From the NCBI GenBank assembly GCA_020633205.1, contig JACKEB010000012.1:1-64000 (forward strand): a stretch of DNA of 64,000 nucleotides, in the 5' to 3' direction. The notes below the pieces were generated by a model. The model ran no database searches. It had not been told where the DNA came from and saw nothing but the letters and a program-made list of their open reading frames with translations. Positions 17,499 through 25,885 of this stretch are shown here, one piece after another. The stretch is from Polyangiaceae bacterium (lineage in GTDB: Bacteria; Myxococcota_A; Polyangia; Polyangiales; Polyangiaceae). Made by a program: the position numbers and the translations under genes. Positions within the stretch are counted from its first letter, which is position 1; every line of letters begins with the position of its first letter.

Positions 17499-17684
17499 GT
17501 CGAGAAACTCCGCATCATTGCGAGGGAAGTCAGGCCTCCGACGTGCGCTGGTAGCCGGGCGCGAAGCGCTCGCGGCTCCCACTCAGGGAACGCGCAAGGG
17601 TGCATTCAAGCGCTCAGGCTCGGAGCCGAAACGTCAGCTACACAGCGCTGCGAAAAGACGAACGCAACGCTGAGCAGACGGGCA

Positions 17685-17747
17685 TCAGCTCCGGACGGCA
17701 ACGGCCACGGAGGCAAAACAAGACGGGTTACGGGGGATCACAGTCAT
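17685..17747 (-). CDS. Possible 20-codon small ORF with near-perfect Shine-Dalgarno
   Basis: ATG at 17747, TGA at 17685-17687, product MTVIPRNPSCFASVAVAVRS. AAAGGAGG lies 9 bases upstream of the ATG, the strongest ribosome-binding sequence seen in the window. The stop overlaps another ATG (TGATG) that opens a 15-codon frame. It lies 62 bp downstream of the PhyH stop in a 311-bp gap that otherwise holds nothing recognisable. No homology is known to me; it may be chance. Confidence 0.25.
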   Translation of the reverse strand: MTVIPRNPSCFASVAVAVRS

Positions 17748-17809
17748 CAGTTCGGCCTCCTTTCTGGAGTGGAGCCTCGCACGCCGAGGGGCGCTGTGCA
17801 AGTCGAGAC

Positions 17810-18598
17810 TCACTCGTTGCGGCGGCGGGTCCTTGTCGCGTCAAGGATCGCCCGCTCGACCGCGTTTGGCGGGTCGCTCTCCAGGGACAACTCCCCACGC
17901 GCGAAGATGGCTGGCTGCGCGAGGACTCGAGGGGCCTTTCCGTGGTGATCTTGAGCTGCGTGAACCAGAAACGGGTGACACACGAACACCGTACCCGCGG
18001 TCCCAGTGGCCAGGGCAACCTCGTCGGAGCCGGGGTCCAGCACTCCGCTCTCAACCAACTCCTGCAGCGTCTGCCCACGCTCGCCGTGCTGGGTGAGGTG
18101 CCTTGCCAGCCTGACGTGCGAACCGACGAGCAGCCGAGTCGGTGCATCGTCTTCCCCAACGTCCGAGAGCAGCACCAAGAGGAGCAGCGCTCGCCCGCGC
18201 GACCTCACATTGACACGCCATTGCATGAAGTCGGCTTCGGTCTCCCAACCAAAGCCTGCATCGACGTGCCACCCCGTGTCCGGCGCAGGCGTTGTCGCGG
18301 GGAAACGAACCACGCAGGAGCCGAGATCGCTTCGGGGCTGCCAGCGCCCATCGCCCAGAAGCAAGTCGTACGCCGCATCGAGGGTCGGACTTACAAGCGC
18401 CCGGGCGCACGCGGGGTGCGCTGGCGTAGCCCTCGCCACGGGTTCTTGTTGGCCGCTTGGGTGCTCGATTGCCGCTAGCACTGCTTCGCTGGCTGCACGC
18501 GCTGTGTTCGGGTTGAGAGCGCCGGGCAGTGCCACAAAGCCCTGACTCAGAAATGCTTCAAGCTGCGCGCACGCTGGCGCGCCAAGGTCTACAGACAT
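17810..18598 (-). CDS. Phytanoyl-CoA dioxygenase (PhyH)-family Fe(II)/2-oxoglutarate oxygenase
   Basis: 262 residues. The ATG at 18598 has AGGAGG 6-7 bases upstream, which excludes the 71-residue N-terminal extension of the longer frame. It opens with LEAFLSQGFVALPGAL, a typical PhyH start. The facial-triad HxD is in TGWHVDAGFG and the distal His in PFLVHAAQDHHG, with an Arg following at the expected place for 2-oxoglutarate. PhyH relatives hydroxylate lipids and natural products; the substrate here is unknown. It lies between the two ECF42 modules on the rsgA strand. Confidence 0.88.
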   Translation of the reverse strand: MSVDLGAPACAQLEAFLSQGFVALPGALNPNTARAASEAVLAAIEHPSGQQEPVARATPAHPACARALVSPTLDAAYDLLLGDGRWQPRSDLGSCVVRFPATTPAPDTGWHVDAGFGWETEADFMQWRVNVRSRGRALLLLVLLSDVGEDDAPTRLLVGSHVRLARHLTQHGERGQTLQELVESGVLDPGSDEVALATGTAGTVFVCHPFLVHAAQDHHGKAPRVLAQPAIFARGELSLESDPPNAVERAILDATRTRRRNE

Positions 18599-18766
18599 AC
18601 CTATCCTCCTCGCTGGGTACAGACGCAACGGCTGACTGACCGCGCAGGCGCGCGGCGACGTCAGGCGAGGAAGACGGCGAACATCATCGACCGCAGTCTG
18701 CGCCGACACGGCGCAGCGCGCAATCTGTCCCACTTCAGTTTTTTCGGGGGGGGGAGGGGCGCCGCA

Positions 18767-18793
18767 TGTCCGGACGGCCCCAACTCGCGCGTC
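18767..18793 (+). promoter_or_regulatory. Candidate ECF42-dependent promoter, module 2
   Basis: TGTCCG (18767-18772), a 17-bp spacer, then CGTC (18790-18793), ending 49 bp before the ATG of the DGPF gene at 18842. It matches the arrangement in module 1 at 16372-16398 in element sequence, spacer and distance. A G9 run lies just upstream (18746-18754). Confidence 0.6.
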
Positions 18794-18841
18794 GTTCGGG
18801 TAGCTTGGCAAATGGGTCAGGCTTCAACTCAAGGAACACAC

Positions 18842-19195
18842 ATGGCCAATTTCATTTTCCTCTACCGAGCGACCCCCGAAGACAACCAGCGAGAGATGGG
18901 CACCCCTGAGGCAGCCCAAGCGAACATGCAGGCGTTCGCGGCTTGGATGGCAGAGCTCGAGACCAAGGGTCACCTCGTCGATCCGGGTCAGCCCCTGGAC
19001 CGCGCCGGCCGCGTCGTGAAGGGCAAGGGCCTGGTCACCGACGGACCGTTCACCGAGCTGAAGGACATCGTGCTCGGCTTCTCGCTGATCCGCGCGGAGA
19101 GCCTAGAGCAGGCGTCGGAGCTCGCCGCGAGTTGTCCGATGTTGCAGGGGGAGACGTCCGTCGAAGTGCGCCCCATCGCCCAGATGGACTTCTGA
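18842..19195 (+). CDS. YCII-related DGPF protein, second ECF42 partner
   Basis: 117 residues. MANFIFLYRATPED opens a YCII-like fold; TDGPFTELKDIVLGFSLI carries the DGPF signature. The ATG at 18842 is preferred over an in-frame ATG at 18812, which would sit only about 20 bases from the candidate -10 element. It is the first gene of an operon of three: DGPF, a diverged YCII protein and an ECF42 sigma factor. Confidence 0.92.
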   Translation: MANFIFLYRATPEDNQREMGTPEAAQANMQAFAAWMAELETKGHLVDPGQPLDRAGRVVKGKGLVTDGPFTELKDIVLGFSLIRAESLEQASELAASCPMLQGETSVEVRPIAQMDF

Positions 19196-19209
19196 GAGGA
19201 GCCAAGCAG

Positions 19210-19572
19210 ATGAAGAACTTTCTCGCGGTGTACACCGGAACCAAGGACTCCCATGCGGAGACGGGCTGGGACCGGCTCAGCGAGGCCGAGCAAGCCGAGC
19301 GTCGCGCCGCCGGCATGCAAGCCTGGATGGAGTGGGGTAAGCGCAACGCCGACCGCATCGTCGACGGCGGAGGGCCCCTCGGCACGACGAAGCTCGCAAA
19401 CCGTCAGGGCCTCAGCGACTCCAAGAACCACCTGGTGGCCTACGTGATCGTCCGGGCGCAGAGTCACGCCGAAGCGGCAAAGCTCTTCGAGGGTCACCCT
19501 CACTTCAGCATCTTCCCCGGGGACGGCGTCGAAATCATGGAGTGCTTGCCGCTGCCTGGCGCCAGCGGTTAA
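19210..19572 (+). CDS. Diverged YCII-like protein lacking the DGPF motif
   Basis: 120 residues, ATG at 19210 with GAGAGGAG just upstream. MKNFLAVYTGTKDS at the start and the DRIVDGGGPLG block resemble YCII-related proteins. Where the partner proteins have DGPF it has GLSDSKNHLVAYVIV, so the signature residues are lost. It is sandwiched between the DGPF gene (14 bp gap) and the sigma gene (12 bp gap), so almost certainly co-transcribed. Confidence 0.85.
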   Translation: MKNFLAVYTGTKDSHAETGWDRLSEAEQAERRAAGMQAWMEWGKRNADRIVDGGGPLGTTKLANRQGLSDSKNHLVAYVIVRAQSHAEAAKLFEGHPHFSIFPGDGVEIMECLPLPGASG

Positions 19573-19584
19573 TTCCGTGAGGAG

Positions 19585-20838
19585 ATGAGCTCGGCGATGG
19601 ACCACGAGGCACTGTTTCGGCGAGAGGCGCCGCGTTTGAACGCGGCGCTCGTGCGCCTGTTCGGAGTGCACCGCCTCGAGCTCGCGGAGGACGTGGTTCA
19701 GGACGCCTTCTGTCGCGCCCTGGAGCGTTGGGAAGTTGAAGGCGCGCCTGACAACCCCGGCGCTTGGTTGATGACCACTGCCAAGCGTCGCGCTTTGGAC
19801 GTGCTGCGCCGCCGCGCCACCGCGGATCGCTTCGGTCCCGAGCTCGGGCGTGCCCTCGACAGCGAGTGGACGCTGCAGCCGACGGTCGAGGAGGCATTCA
19901 GCGACGCAGTCATTGAGGATGAGCAGCTGCGGCTGATGTTCTCGTGTTGTCATCCAGACCTCAGCCAGGGCGCGCAGCTCGCGCTGGTGCTCAACGTGCT
20001 GTGCGGCCTCAGCGCTCCCCACATCGCCTCGGCGCTCTTGCTCCAGCGCGGCGCTGCAGAGAAACGCATCGCCCGCGGCAAGCAGGTGCTGGCTTCCGCC
20101 GAGCGCTTGTTCGAGCTTGGGCACCAAGACTTCGACGCGCGCCTCGCGACGGTGACGCGAAGCCTGTACCTGCTGTTCAGCGAGGGCTATCACAGCGCGA
20201 GCAGTGAACCGGTGCGCCTCGAGCTGTGCAGAGAGGCGTTGCGCCTCACGCTGCTCCTCAAGCGTTACGCCCCGGCAGATACACCGACCACCAGTGCCCT
20301 CGCTGCGCTCATGTGCCTGCACGCTGCCCGTTTGCCTTGCCGTGTGGATCCAGCGGGAGATCTGCACGGGCTCGCCGATCAGGATCGCCAGCGCTGGGAC
20401 TGGGACCTGGTTGCCGAGGGCCTCACTTGGCTGCGCCGCGCGTCGAGTGGCACAGAACTCAGCCCCTATCACCTCGAGGCCGCGATTGCGGCCACCCACG
20501 CGGCAGCGAAGAACCTTCCGGAAACGGACTGGGGACGTATCGTGGAGCTTTATGACCGCTTGCTTCGCCTGAACCCTTCACCCATGGCCGAGCTCGGACG
20601 CGCAGTGGCGATCGGTTGGTTTGCTGGGCCCGAGCGCGGCCTCGCGGCGCTGGATGCGATCACGGATGTCACGCGCCTCACGGCGTCACCGTTTTACGGC
20701 GCCACCCGCGGCGAGCTTGAAGCGCTGCGGGGGGATCTGCGCGCGGCCCGGCGGCACCTGGGGGAGGCGATTGCATGTTGCCGCAACGACGCCGAACGTC
20801 GCTTCTTGGAGAAGCGCTTGGCGGCGTTCGTGAACTAG
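19585..20838 (+). CDS. ECF sigma factor, ECF42 type (second copy)
   Basis: 417 residues. Region 2 is VHRLELAEDVVQDAFCRALERWE...GAWLMTTAKRRALDVLRRR. Region 4 is LNVLCGLSAPHIASALLLQRGAAEKRIARGKQVLA. The long C-terminal helical domain (LYLLFSEGYHSASSEPVRLELCREALRL...) matches the first copy in architecture but is clearly divergent in sequence, so this is an old paralogue, not a recent duplication. No anti-sigma gene is nearby. Large antisense frames here are G+C shadows. Confidence 0.93.
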   Translation: MSSAMDHEALFRREAPRLNAALVRLFGVHRLELAEDVVQDAFCRALERWEVEGAPDNPGAWLMTTAKRRALDVLRRRATADRFGPELGRALDSEWTLQPTVEEAFSDAVIEDEQLRLMFSCCHPDLSQGAQLALVLNVLCGLSAPHIASALLLQRGAAEKRIARGKQVLASAERLFELGHQDFDARLATVTRSLYLLFSEGYHSASSEPVRLELCREALRLTLLLKRYAPADTPTTSALAALMCLHAARLPCRVDPAGDLHGLADQDRQRWDWDLVAEGLTWLRRASSGTELSPYHLEAAIAATHAAAKNLPETDWGRIVELYDRLLRLNPSPMAELGRAVAIGWFAGPERGLAALDAITDVTRLTASPFYGATRGELEALRGDLRAARRHLGEAIACCRNDAERRFLEKRLAAFVN

Positions 20839-20955
20839 AGGCGGAACACCGTTGCTGATCGACCGCCGTGTGTTTCCACGTGTGTCCCCATGCTGCCGCG
20901 ATGAGCGACTCTCACGTGGCTAGAACTGCGTGTTCGCTAAGGATAGCCTCACCCG

Positions 20956-22677
20956 ATGGGAAGGGCAGGACTCGGTAAGAGCGTCGAAGACGTAGTCGAG
21001 GCAGTGGCCTCCGGGCGCGCGAAGATTGATTTCCTTTGCTCGTGGGAACACAAGCGGCGACGGGAGCTGTTCTCACACCCTGCCCTCAAGACGCCTGCGC
21101 AGCGCTTTCGCGCGCTCCAGCTGACGGTCGAGCGTGGCGGCTGGACCAAGAGCAAGCACTGGATCGAGTGGCTCTTGCAGCGCCTAAGTGAGAAGCCGTT
21201 TCCATCCGGAGCCGACTGGCTGCTCGAAGCGTATGAGAAGCAGGCTCGAACTGGCCTGGAACGTTACCTTGCGGAAGCGATATTGGCAACGGGGAGCCGC
21301 CAAGGGATCGAACGCATTGCGGCGACGATCGAGTCAAAGCGCCCCTCGGAGGTGGCCATGACGGCGCTGCTCTGCTTGGATCCGAAGACCGCCGCCGGGC
21401 GCCTGCGCGGCTGGTTAGAGCCGATCCCTGCGGAGCAGCCGAAAATTGCTCAGGCAATACGGCTGCTCAATGCGCTCGCCGAAGACGGTTTTCGGGCCGG
21501 GGAGCTCCAAGGGTTTCCCGCAAAGAAGCGCCTTGGCTGGGTTCGCAGTGATCCCGGTTGGGTGCCAATCCTGGTTCAGTGCCGAAAGAACCGGGATCCG
21601 AACATCTCCAGACCCGCCAAATCGGCGCTGTCCAACGCCGACCCAGCGCTCCTGAGCGCTTCCACGACAGCAACCAAATCCAAAGCAAAGATCCCAGGGT
21701 CGACGCTTACGCTGCTCGGGAAAGCGGGCTACGTCAGAGCGCAGTACACCGGCCTACCCATCGCCTGTGGGGACGGCGCCGTCGCTTTCTTCTCGAGCAC
21801 GACGGAGATCGAAGTTCGGGAGCTGATGCCCAATCTCCCGTTGCGGTTTCGCATTGCGTTGCCGAGCGGAATTGCCCTCCCACGGACTCGATGCCCGAAC
21901 AATGAGGATGGCTGGGATCGTCCAGGTGTTCACGGTTTGGCACTCGATGCGGCGGGAGAGCGCGTCGCCATTTCGGTCAGCGGGCTCGCGAAGGGCCTGG
22001 GCGGTGTCGTCTTGTTCGATGATAGCGGAGAACTCGCGCGGTGGACTCCCGAGGACACCTGGCCGCATCGACTGCATTTCGGTGCCACTGGCGCAGTCTG
22101 GGTGATGGCCGAGCGCGATGAGGCGTGCGTTGCGTTGCTTGACGGTCGGACGCTCGAAGAACGCGGTCAGCTTTCGTTGAAGACCTTCCCTGCTCCTGCG
22201 TTCGTCGATGCCTACGCGCATCCGATCGATGACGTCGGGGTATTCCAGATCTCCTGTGGCCAAGACGGGATCTGGCTCAAGTGCGTCGAGGCGGGCGCAA
22301 AGAAGCTCAAGGTCCGGCAACAGAAGCTCAGCAGCGTTCACCACGGATCCATCCTTGCGGGCTACGCGGCTTCAGGCACGGTGGCCGTGACGCTGCTCGA
22401 GAGCAAGCTCTTGCTACGAGCGTGGCCTGATCTGAAGCCGCTGAAGGGCAAGGTCACCACCGGCTCCCCGTGCGCTGCAGCGGGCTCCGGCGACTTCGTG
22501 ATCGTCAGCGTCGCGACCGCCGCAGACGACGCAGACCGGTTCGAGGTGTTCAAAGCTCCCAAGTGGGACCGAGTCGGTGAGGGGGCATGGCCCGCTGGCC
22601 ACTCACTCGTCGACTTGCGGGGCGATCGTCTGATCACAGCGACCGCAAGTGAGCTCACGCTTTGGCAACTCGGTTGA
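20956..22677 (+). CDS. Uncharacterised protein: N-terminal HEAT-like helices plus C-terminal beta-propeller-like region
   Basis: 573 residues, no signal peptide. Residues 1 to about 235 are helical and repeat-like (ALQLTVERGGWTKSKHWIEWLLQRL, YLAEAILATGSRQGIERIAATIESK, RPAKSALSNADPALL). A Ser/Thr/Lys-rich hinge (STTATKSKAKIPG) follows. Residues about 250-573 form short beta-rich repeats ending in patterns such as VVLFDDSGELARW and ELTLWQLG, as in WD40-like propellers. I do not recognise a named family. It stands alone between the ECF operon and a DUF3224 gene. Confidence 0.8.
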   Translation: MGRAGLGKSVEDVVEAVASGRAKIDFLCSWEHKRRRELFSHPALKTPAQRFRALQLTVERGGWTKSKHWIEWLLQRLSEKPFPSGADWLLEAYEKQARTGLERYLAEAILATGSRQGIERIAATIESKRPSEVAMTALLCLDPKTAAGRLRGWLEPIPAEQPKIAQAIRLLNALAEDGFRAGELQGFPAKKRLGWVRSDPGWVPILVQCRKNRDPNISRPAKSALSNADPALLSASTTATKSKAKIPGSTLTLLGKAGYVRAQYTGLPIACGDGAVAFFSSTTEIEVRELMPNLPLRFRIALPSGIALPRTRCPNNEDGWDRPGVHGLALDAAGERVAISVSGLAKGLGGVVLFDDSGELARWTPEDTWPHRLHFGATGAVWVMAERDEACVALLDGRTLEERGQLSLKTFPAPAFVDAYAHPIDDVGVFQISCGQDGIWLKCVEAGAKKLKVRQQKLSSVHHGSILAGYAASGTVAVTLLESKLLLRAWPDLKPLKGKVTTGSPCAAAGSGDFVIVSVATAADDADRFEVFKAPKWDRVGEGAWPAGHSLVDLRGDRLITATASELTLWQLG

Positions 22678-22761
22678 TTTCATGGTTGTCCATCTGACTT
22701 GGAAGTGAACCTGTCGCGTTCTTACAAGCGCTTGGGGGCGCCCTCGCACTAAGCTCGACCC

Positions 22762-23142
22762 ATGAAAGTACGAGGAACGTTTCACGTCGAGATGATCGCT
22801 GAGCCCGCATTCGACGACGTGGAAGGCGTCACGCTCAGCCGCGCCCGCTTCGACAAGCGCTTCGAAGGGCCTCTCGACGCGACCAGCGAGGTGCACATGC
22901 TTGCGGTGAAGACACCCGTTGAAGGTTCCGCCTCCTACGTCGCCGTAGAGCGCATCTCAGGCAGCCTGGAAGGGCGCAAAGGCAGCTTCGTCGTGCTCCA
23001 CACCGGCTTCATGCGCTCGGGCCTCGAGCTCACCATTGCCCACGACTCGGGCACCGGCGAGCTCAAGGGGATCCTCGGCAAGCTGGAGATCGAAGTGAAG
23101 GACGGCCAGCACTTCTACGAGATCGACTACCACTTCGAGTGA
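22762..23142 (+). CDS. DUF3224 domain protein
   Basis: 126 residues. GTFHVEMIAEPAFDDVEGVTLSRARFDKRFEGPL, the central VAVERISGSLEGRKGSFVVLHTG and the closing GTGELKGILGKLEIEV...HFYEIDYHFE are the DUF3224 pattern (an allene-oxide-cyclase-like barrel). The function of the family is unknown. The ATG at 22762 is the only sensible start. It ends 27 bp before the HEAT-repeat gene and may be co-transcribed with it. Confidence 0.9.
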   Translation: MKVRGTFHVEMIAEPAFDDVEGVTLSRARFDKRFEGPLDATSEVHMLAVKTPVEGSASYVAVERISGSLEGRKGSFVVLHTGFMRSGLELTIAHDSGTGELKGILGKLEIEVKDGQHFYEIDYHFE

Positions 23143-23169
23143 GGTGGCGCTGATATGCTGGTCTGACCG

Positions 23170-24720
23170 ATGAGCGACACCTACGGCGACCGGCGTCAGA
23201 CCTTGCAGCTGCTCGCGCGGCTGCGGGACGCGAGCGCGTCCGAGGACACGCTGTGCGAAGTCATCGAGGCGCTCGGGCGCACTGAGGACCCGCGTGCGAT
23301 TAGACCACTTCGCGAGCTGCTGGAAGACCGAACGCGAGCGAACCCAGTTCGCGAGGTTGCGGCCGGGGCATTGCGGATGTTCGACATCGACGTGCCGGAG
23401 GCGATGTTGCTCCGCTGGTGGTCGTCAGGGGACCCGCTACTCCAAGAGCACGCGCTCTTCCTGATGGATGACGTGGTCGGTGTGGAGGTAGTGCTGAGCG
23501 TCGCGCGGGACCCGAGGCACCCGCTGCATGGCGCGGCGATTCACAGCATGAGCCTAGGCTTCTGGCGCCCCGAGCATCAGCGCTTGAAGATCGCCGCATT
23601 GAGCCACCCGGACCCTGAAGTGCGCGAGCCTGCGGCGACTTCCCTCGTGCTAGACGAACCCATCGCCGCCGAGCCGGCGCTCCTGCGTTGCCTCGAGGAT
23701 TCAAACTCATCCGTGATGGATGGCGCGGCAGCGACGCTCGAATACTACCCGAGCGTCGCCGTGGTGAAGGCGCTCGCCGCGCGTGTCCGGCGTGGGCCTC
23801 CGGCTTTCGATGAGGACCTGGAGGAACTCGAAGAGCTACACTGGCAAAGTGTGCTCGATGCCTTTGACGCCCTGAGGCAGGACCTGCGAGACCACTTGGT
23901 CCAGGCGGAGCCTGCCGTCCGCGCCGAGCTCCTGGAGTGGCTTGAACCCGCCTGGGCGGAGCTCGCGTACGCCGATGAAGAGCTCGATCCGGAGCCTGTG
24001 GAGCGAGGCGAACCCATGCCGAGGCGACCGCGGCGTGTGATGGACTACTGGGAGCTCGACGGGATCCTGCGCGACCCAGATGCGCCAACCAGTCTGCTAA
24101 ACAGCCTGAGTGACGTGGACGTGTTGGCCTTCAGCGACGTGCAGCGGGCGTCGCTGTTCGATCTACTTGAGAGGAGCGCAGATCCGCATCGACTCGACCT
24201 GCTCGCTCGCTTCTGCGAGGAAACGAAGGATGCCACACGGCTCTTGAGGCTGCTGGCGAATCCACGCTTCGCCGTGCGCAAAATGGCGATGTATCACCTG
24301 GGTTGTCTGCCGGTTGATCCGGCGCTTGCCTCACGCATCCTCGAGTACTGGAAGCGCCCCGACGTGCGCGGCGCCCACGGCTACGAGACCCTCGAAGCCT
24401 ACGTTCACCATGCGCCGCCGGCTGATGCGCGCCGCAAGGCCCTCTCCGTCGCGGCGGACAGCACTCAAGATCCCGACGCCCGCTTTCACGCCATCTACGC
24501 GCTAGAGAAGCTCGGCGCGATCGCTGAGCTGACCCGCCTGCTCCCGCTACTCGCCGAGCCGCCGCTGGTGAACTGGGGGCTCCACAACGCGCTGCTCGAT
24601 GCCGCGACCAAGCGCAACCTGGAGGTGCCTGCCCCCACCCTCGAGCTGCTCGGCAGCGTGGACAACCTGGACCTGCGTGAGGCTCTGGCTCGCTATCGTC
24701 ACCGGGCAGCGCTCACGTGA
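23170..24720 (+). CDS. HEAT-repeat protein
   Basis: 516 residues, cytoplasmic. It has recurrent roughly 30-residue two-helix units such as CEVIEALGRTEDPRAIRPLRELLEDRT, LKIAALSHPDPEVREPAATSLVLDEP and ARFHAIYALEKLGAIAELTRLLPLL, each with the D/P-turn-then-R/A pattern of HEAT/PBS-lyase repeats. The middle is acidic (FDEDLEELEELH, YADEELDPEP). Probably a protein-binding scaffold; no catalytic motif is seen. It converges on the LysR gene with a long imperfect hairpin between them. Confidence 0.85.
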   Translation: MSDTYGDRRQTLQLLARLRDASASEDTLCEVIEALGRTEDPRAIRPLRELLEDRTRANPVREVAAGALRMFDIDVPEAMLLRWWSSGDPLLQEHALFLMDDVVGVEVVLSVARDPRHPLHGAAIHSMSLGFWRPEHQRLKIAALSHPDPEVREPAATSLVLDEPIAAEPALLRCLEDSNSSVMDGAAATLEYYPSVAVVKALAARVRRGPPAFDEDLEELEELHWQSVLDAFDALRQDLRDHLVQAEPAVRAELLEWLEPAWAELAYADEELDPEPVERGEPMPRRPRRVMDYWELDGILRDPDAPTSLLNSLSDVDVLAFSDVQRASLFDLLERSADPHRLDLLARFCEETKDATRLLRLLANPRFAVRKMAMYHLGCLPVDPALASRILEYWKRPDVRGAHGYETLEAYVHHAPPADARRKALSVAADSTQDPDARFHAIYALEKLGAIAELTRLLPLLAEPPLVNWGLHNALLDAATKRNLEVPAPTLELLGSVDNLDLREALARYRHRAALT

Positions 24721-24721
24721 A

Positions 24722-24776
24722 AGCGGAGCATGCAACCTAGGACAGACCGACGCGGTTCAGCTTGCACGCTTCCGCT
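24722..24776. terminator. Candidate bidirectional terminator hairpin
   Basis: 24722-24735 and 24762-24776 are reverse complements over about 14 bp with one bulge and one mismatch (cores AGCGGA/TCCGCT and TGCAA/TTGCA). The hairpin lies between the convergent HEAT gene and LysR gene and overlaps the last codons of the latter. There is no clear U tract. Confidence 0.35.
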
Positions 24777-25725
24777 GCTTGCGTCTGCGCGTCGCCTCGT
24801 AGCGACGGGCGTCGCGATCCACCGCGCCTGCCAGCGCCTCCACCGATTCGAGCAGCTGCGTCCTGAGCCACTGGTGGGCCGCGTCGCCGCCGTAGCGCGG
24901 GTGCCAGACCAGGCTGAGCGTGTACGGTTCGAAGGGCAGGGGCGGCTCGAGCAAGCGAAGCCCCAGGCTCGGGGCCAGCTTCTTCGCGATCCGCTCGGAA
25001 ACAACCAGCAAGTAGTCCGAAGACGCCGCTAGCTCCAGCGCGACCTGAAAGTAGGGCACCGCGCGCGCTACCCGGCGCCGGAGCCCGCGCATTTCAAGCA
25101 GGTTGTCTACGTAGCCGCCTGGACGCCCCCGAGGCGCGATCTGGATGTGGGGCAGCTCCACGAAGCGCTCGAGAGTCAGCCGCTGCTTCACGCTCGGGTG
25201 CCCTTCGCGCACCACGCAGATCAAGCGATCCGTGATGATTGGGCGCGATCGCAGCTCTGGTGGGAGGTTCCCATAGATCCCAACGGCGAGGTCGCTGGTG
25301 CCCTCCCGCAGTCGCTCGCCATCGTCGACGGCGTTGGGGACGACTCGCAAATCGAGCCCCGGTGCTGCGGTCCGTAAGCGCTCCTCGAAGGCGCCGCCAA
25401 ACACCACCATCACGTAGTCGGTCATGCTCAGGGTGAAGCTCCGCTCGACGCGCTCCGGATGAAACTCTTCCGTCGGTTCAAACACGCGCCCTGCGCTAGC
25501 CACCGCGTCGCGGACTCTGGGTTTGAGGCTCTCGGCTCGGGGGGTGAGGACCATCGTACGCCCGGCTCGCACCAGCAGCGGGTCACTGAAGCGCTCGCGC
25601 AACCGAGCCAACGCATGACTGACTGCAGGCGTTGAAAGCCCCAACCGACGCGCGGCGCCGCTGACGCTCACCTCTTGCAGCAACGCGTCCAAGGTAGCCA
25701 ACGCGCTCAAGTCGGATGATTCCAT
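24757..25725 (-). CDS. LysR-family transcriptional regulator
   Basis: 322 residues from the ATG at 25725, which gives the standard start LSALATLDALLQEVSVSGAARRLGLSTPAVSHALARLRERFSDPLLVR. The longer frame adds 97 residues of intergenic translation and is rejected. The C-terminus is unusually basic (RRYEATRRRKQRKRAS). It is divergent from the PF10118 gene at 25886, which it probably controls; an inverted repeat TGCAAG-N14-CTTGCA lies just upstream of its start. Confidence 0.93.
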   Translation of the reverse strand: MESSDLSALATLDALLQEVSVSGAARRLGLSTPAVSHALARLRERFSDPLLVRAGRTMVLTPRAESLKPRVRDAVASAGRVFEPTEEFHPERVERSFTLSMTDYVMVVFGGAFEERLRTAAPGLDLRVVPNAVDDGERLREGTSDLAVGIYGNLPPELRSRPIITDRLICVVREGHPSVKQRLTLERFVELPHIQIAPRGRPGGYVDNLLEMRGLRRRVARAVPYFQVALELAASSDYLLVVSERIAKKLAPSLGLRLLEPPLPFEPYTLSLVWHPRYGGDAAHQWLRTQLLESVEALAGAVDRDARRYEATRRRKQRKRAS

Positions 25726-25729
25726 CGCG

Positions 25730-25755
25730 TGCAAGTATAGGACCGCATGCTTGCA
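25730..25755. promoter_or_regulatory. Inverted repeat, candidate LysR-type operator
   Basis: TGCAAG at 25730-25735 and CTTGCA at 25750-25755 are separated by 14 bp. They lie immediately upstream of the LysR start, in the 160-bp region divergent to the PF10118 gene. The symmetry and position fit an LTTR autoregulatory site, but the arms are only 6 bp. Confidence 0.4.
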
Positions 25756-25885
25756 GCGGAAGCATCGGAGAGGTTCGCTTGCGAGCACCGAGGTTGTGGC
25801 CGCTAATGACAAGTACACTGTCCGCTCCGCACCTAGTGGGGAGGCCACTTCTGGCGCAGATTGAACGCTGACAGGAGACACGACT

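Noticed and set aside
18988..20499. 503-codon minus-strand ORF
   Set aside because: Antisense to a clear YCII/ECF42 operon; composition is a G+C shadow with no domain.
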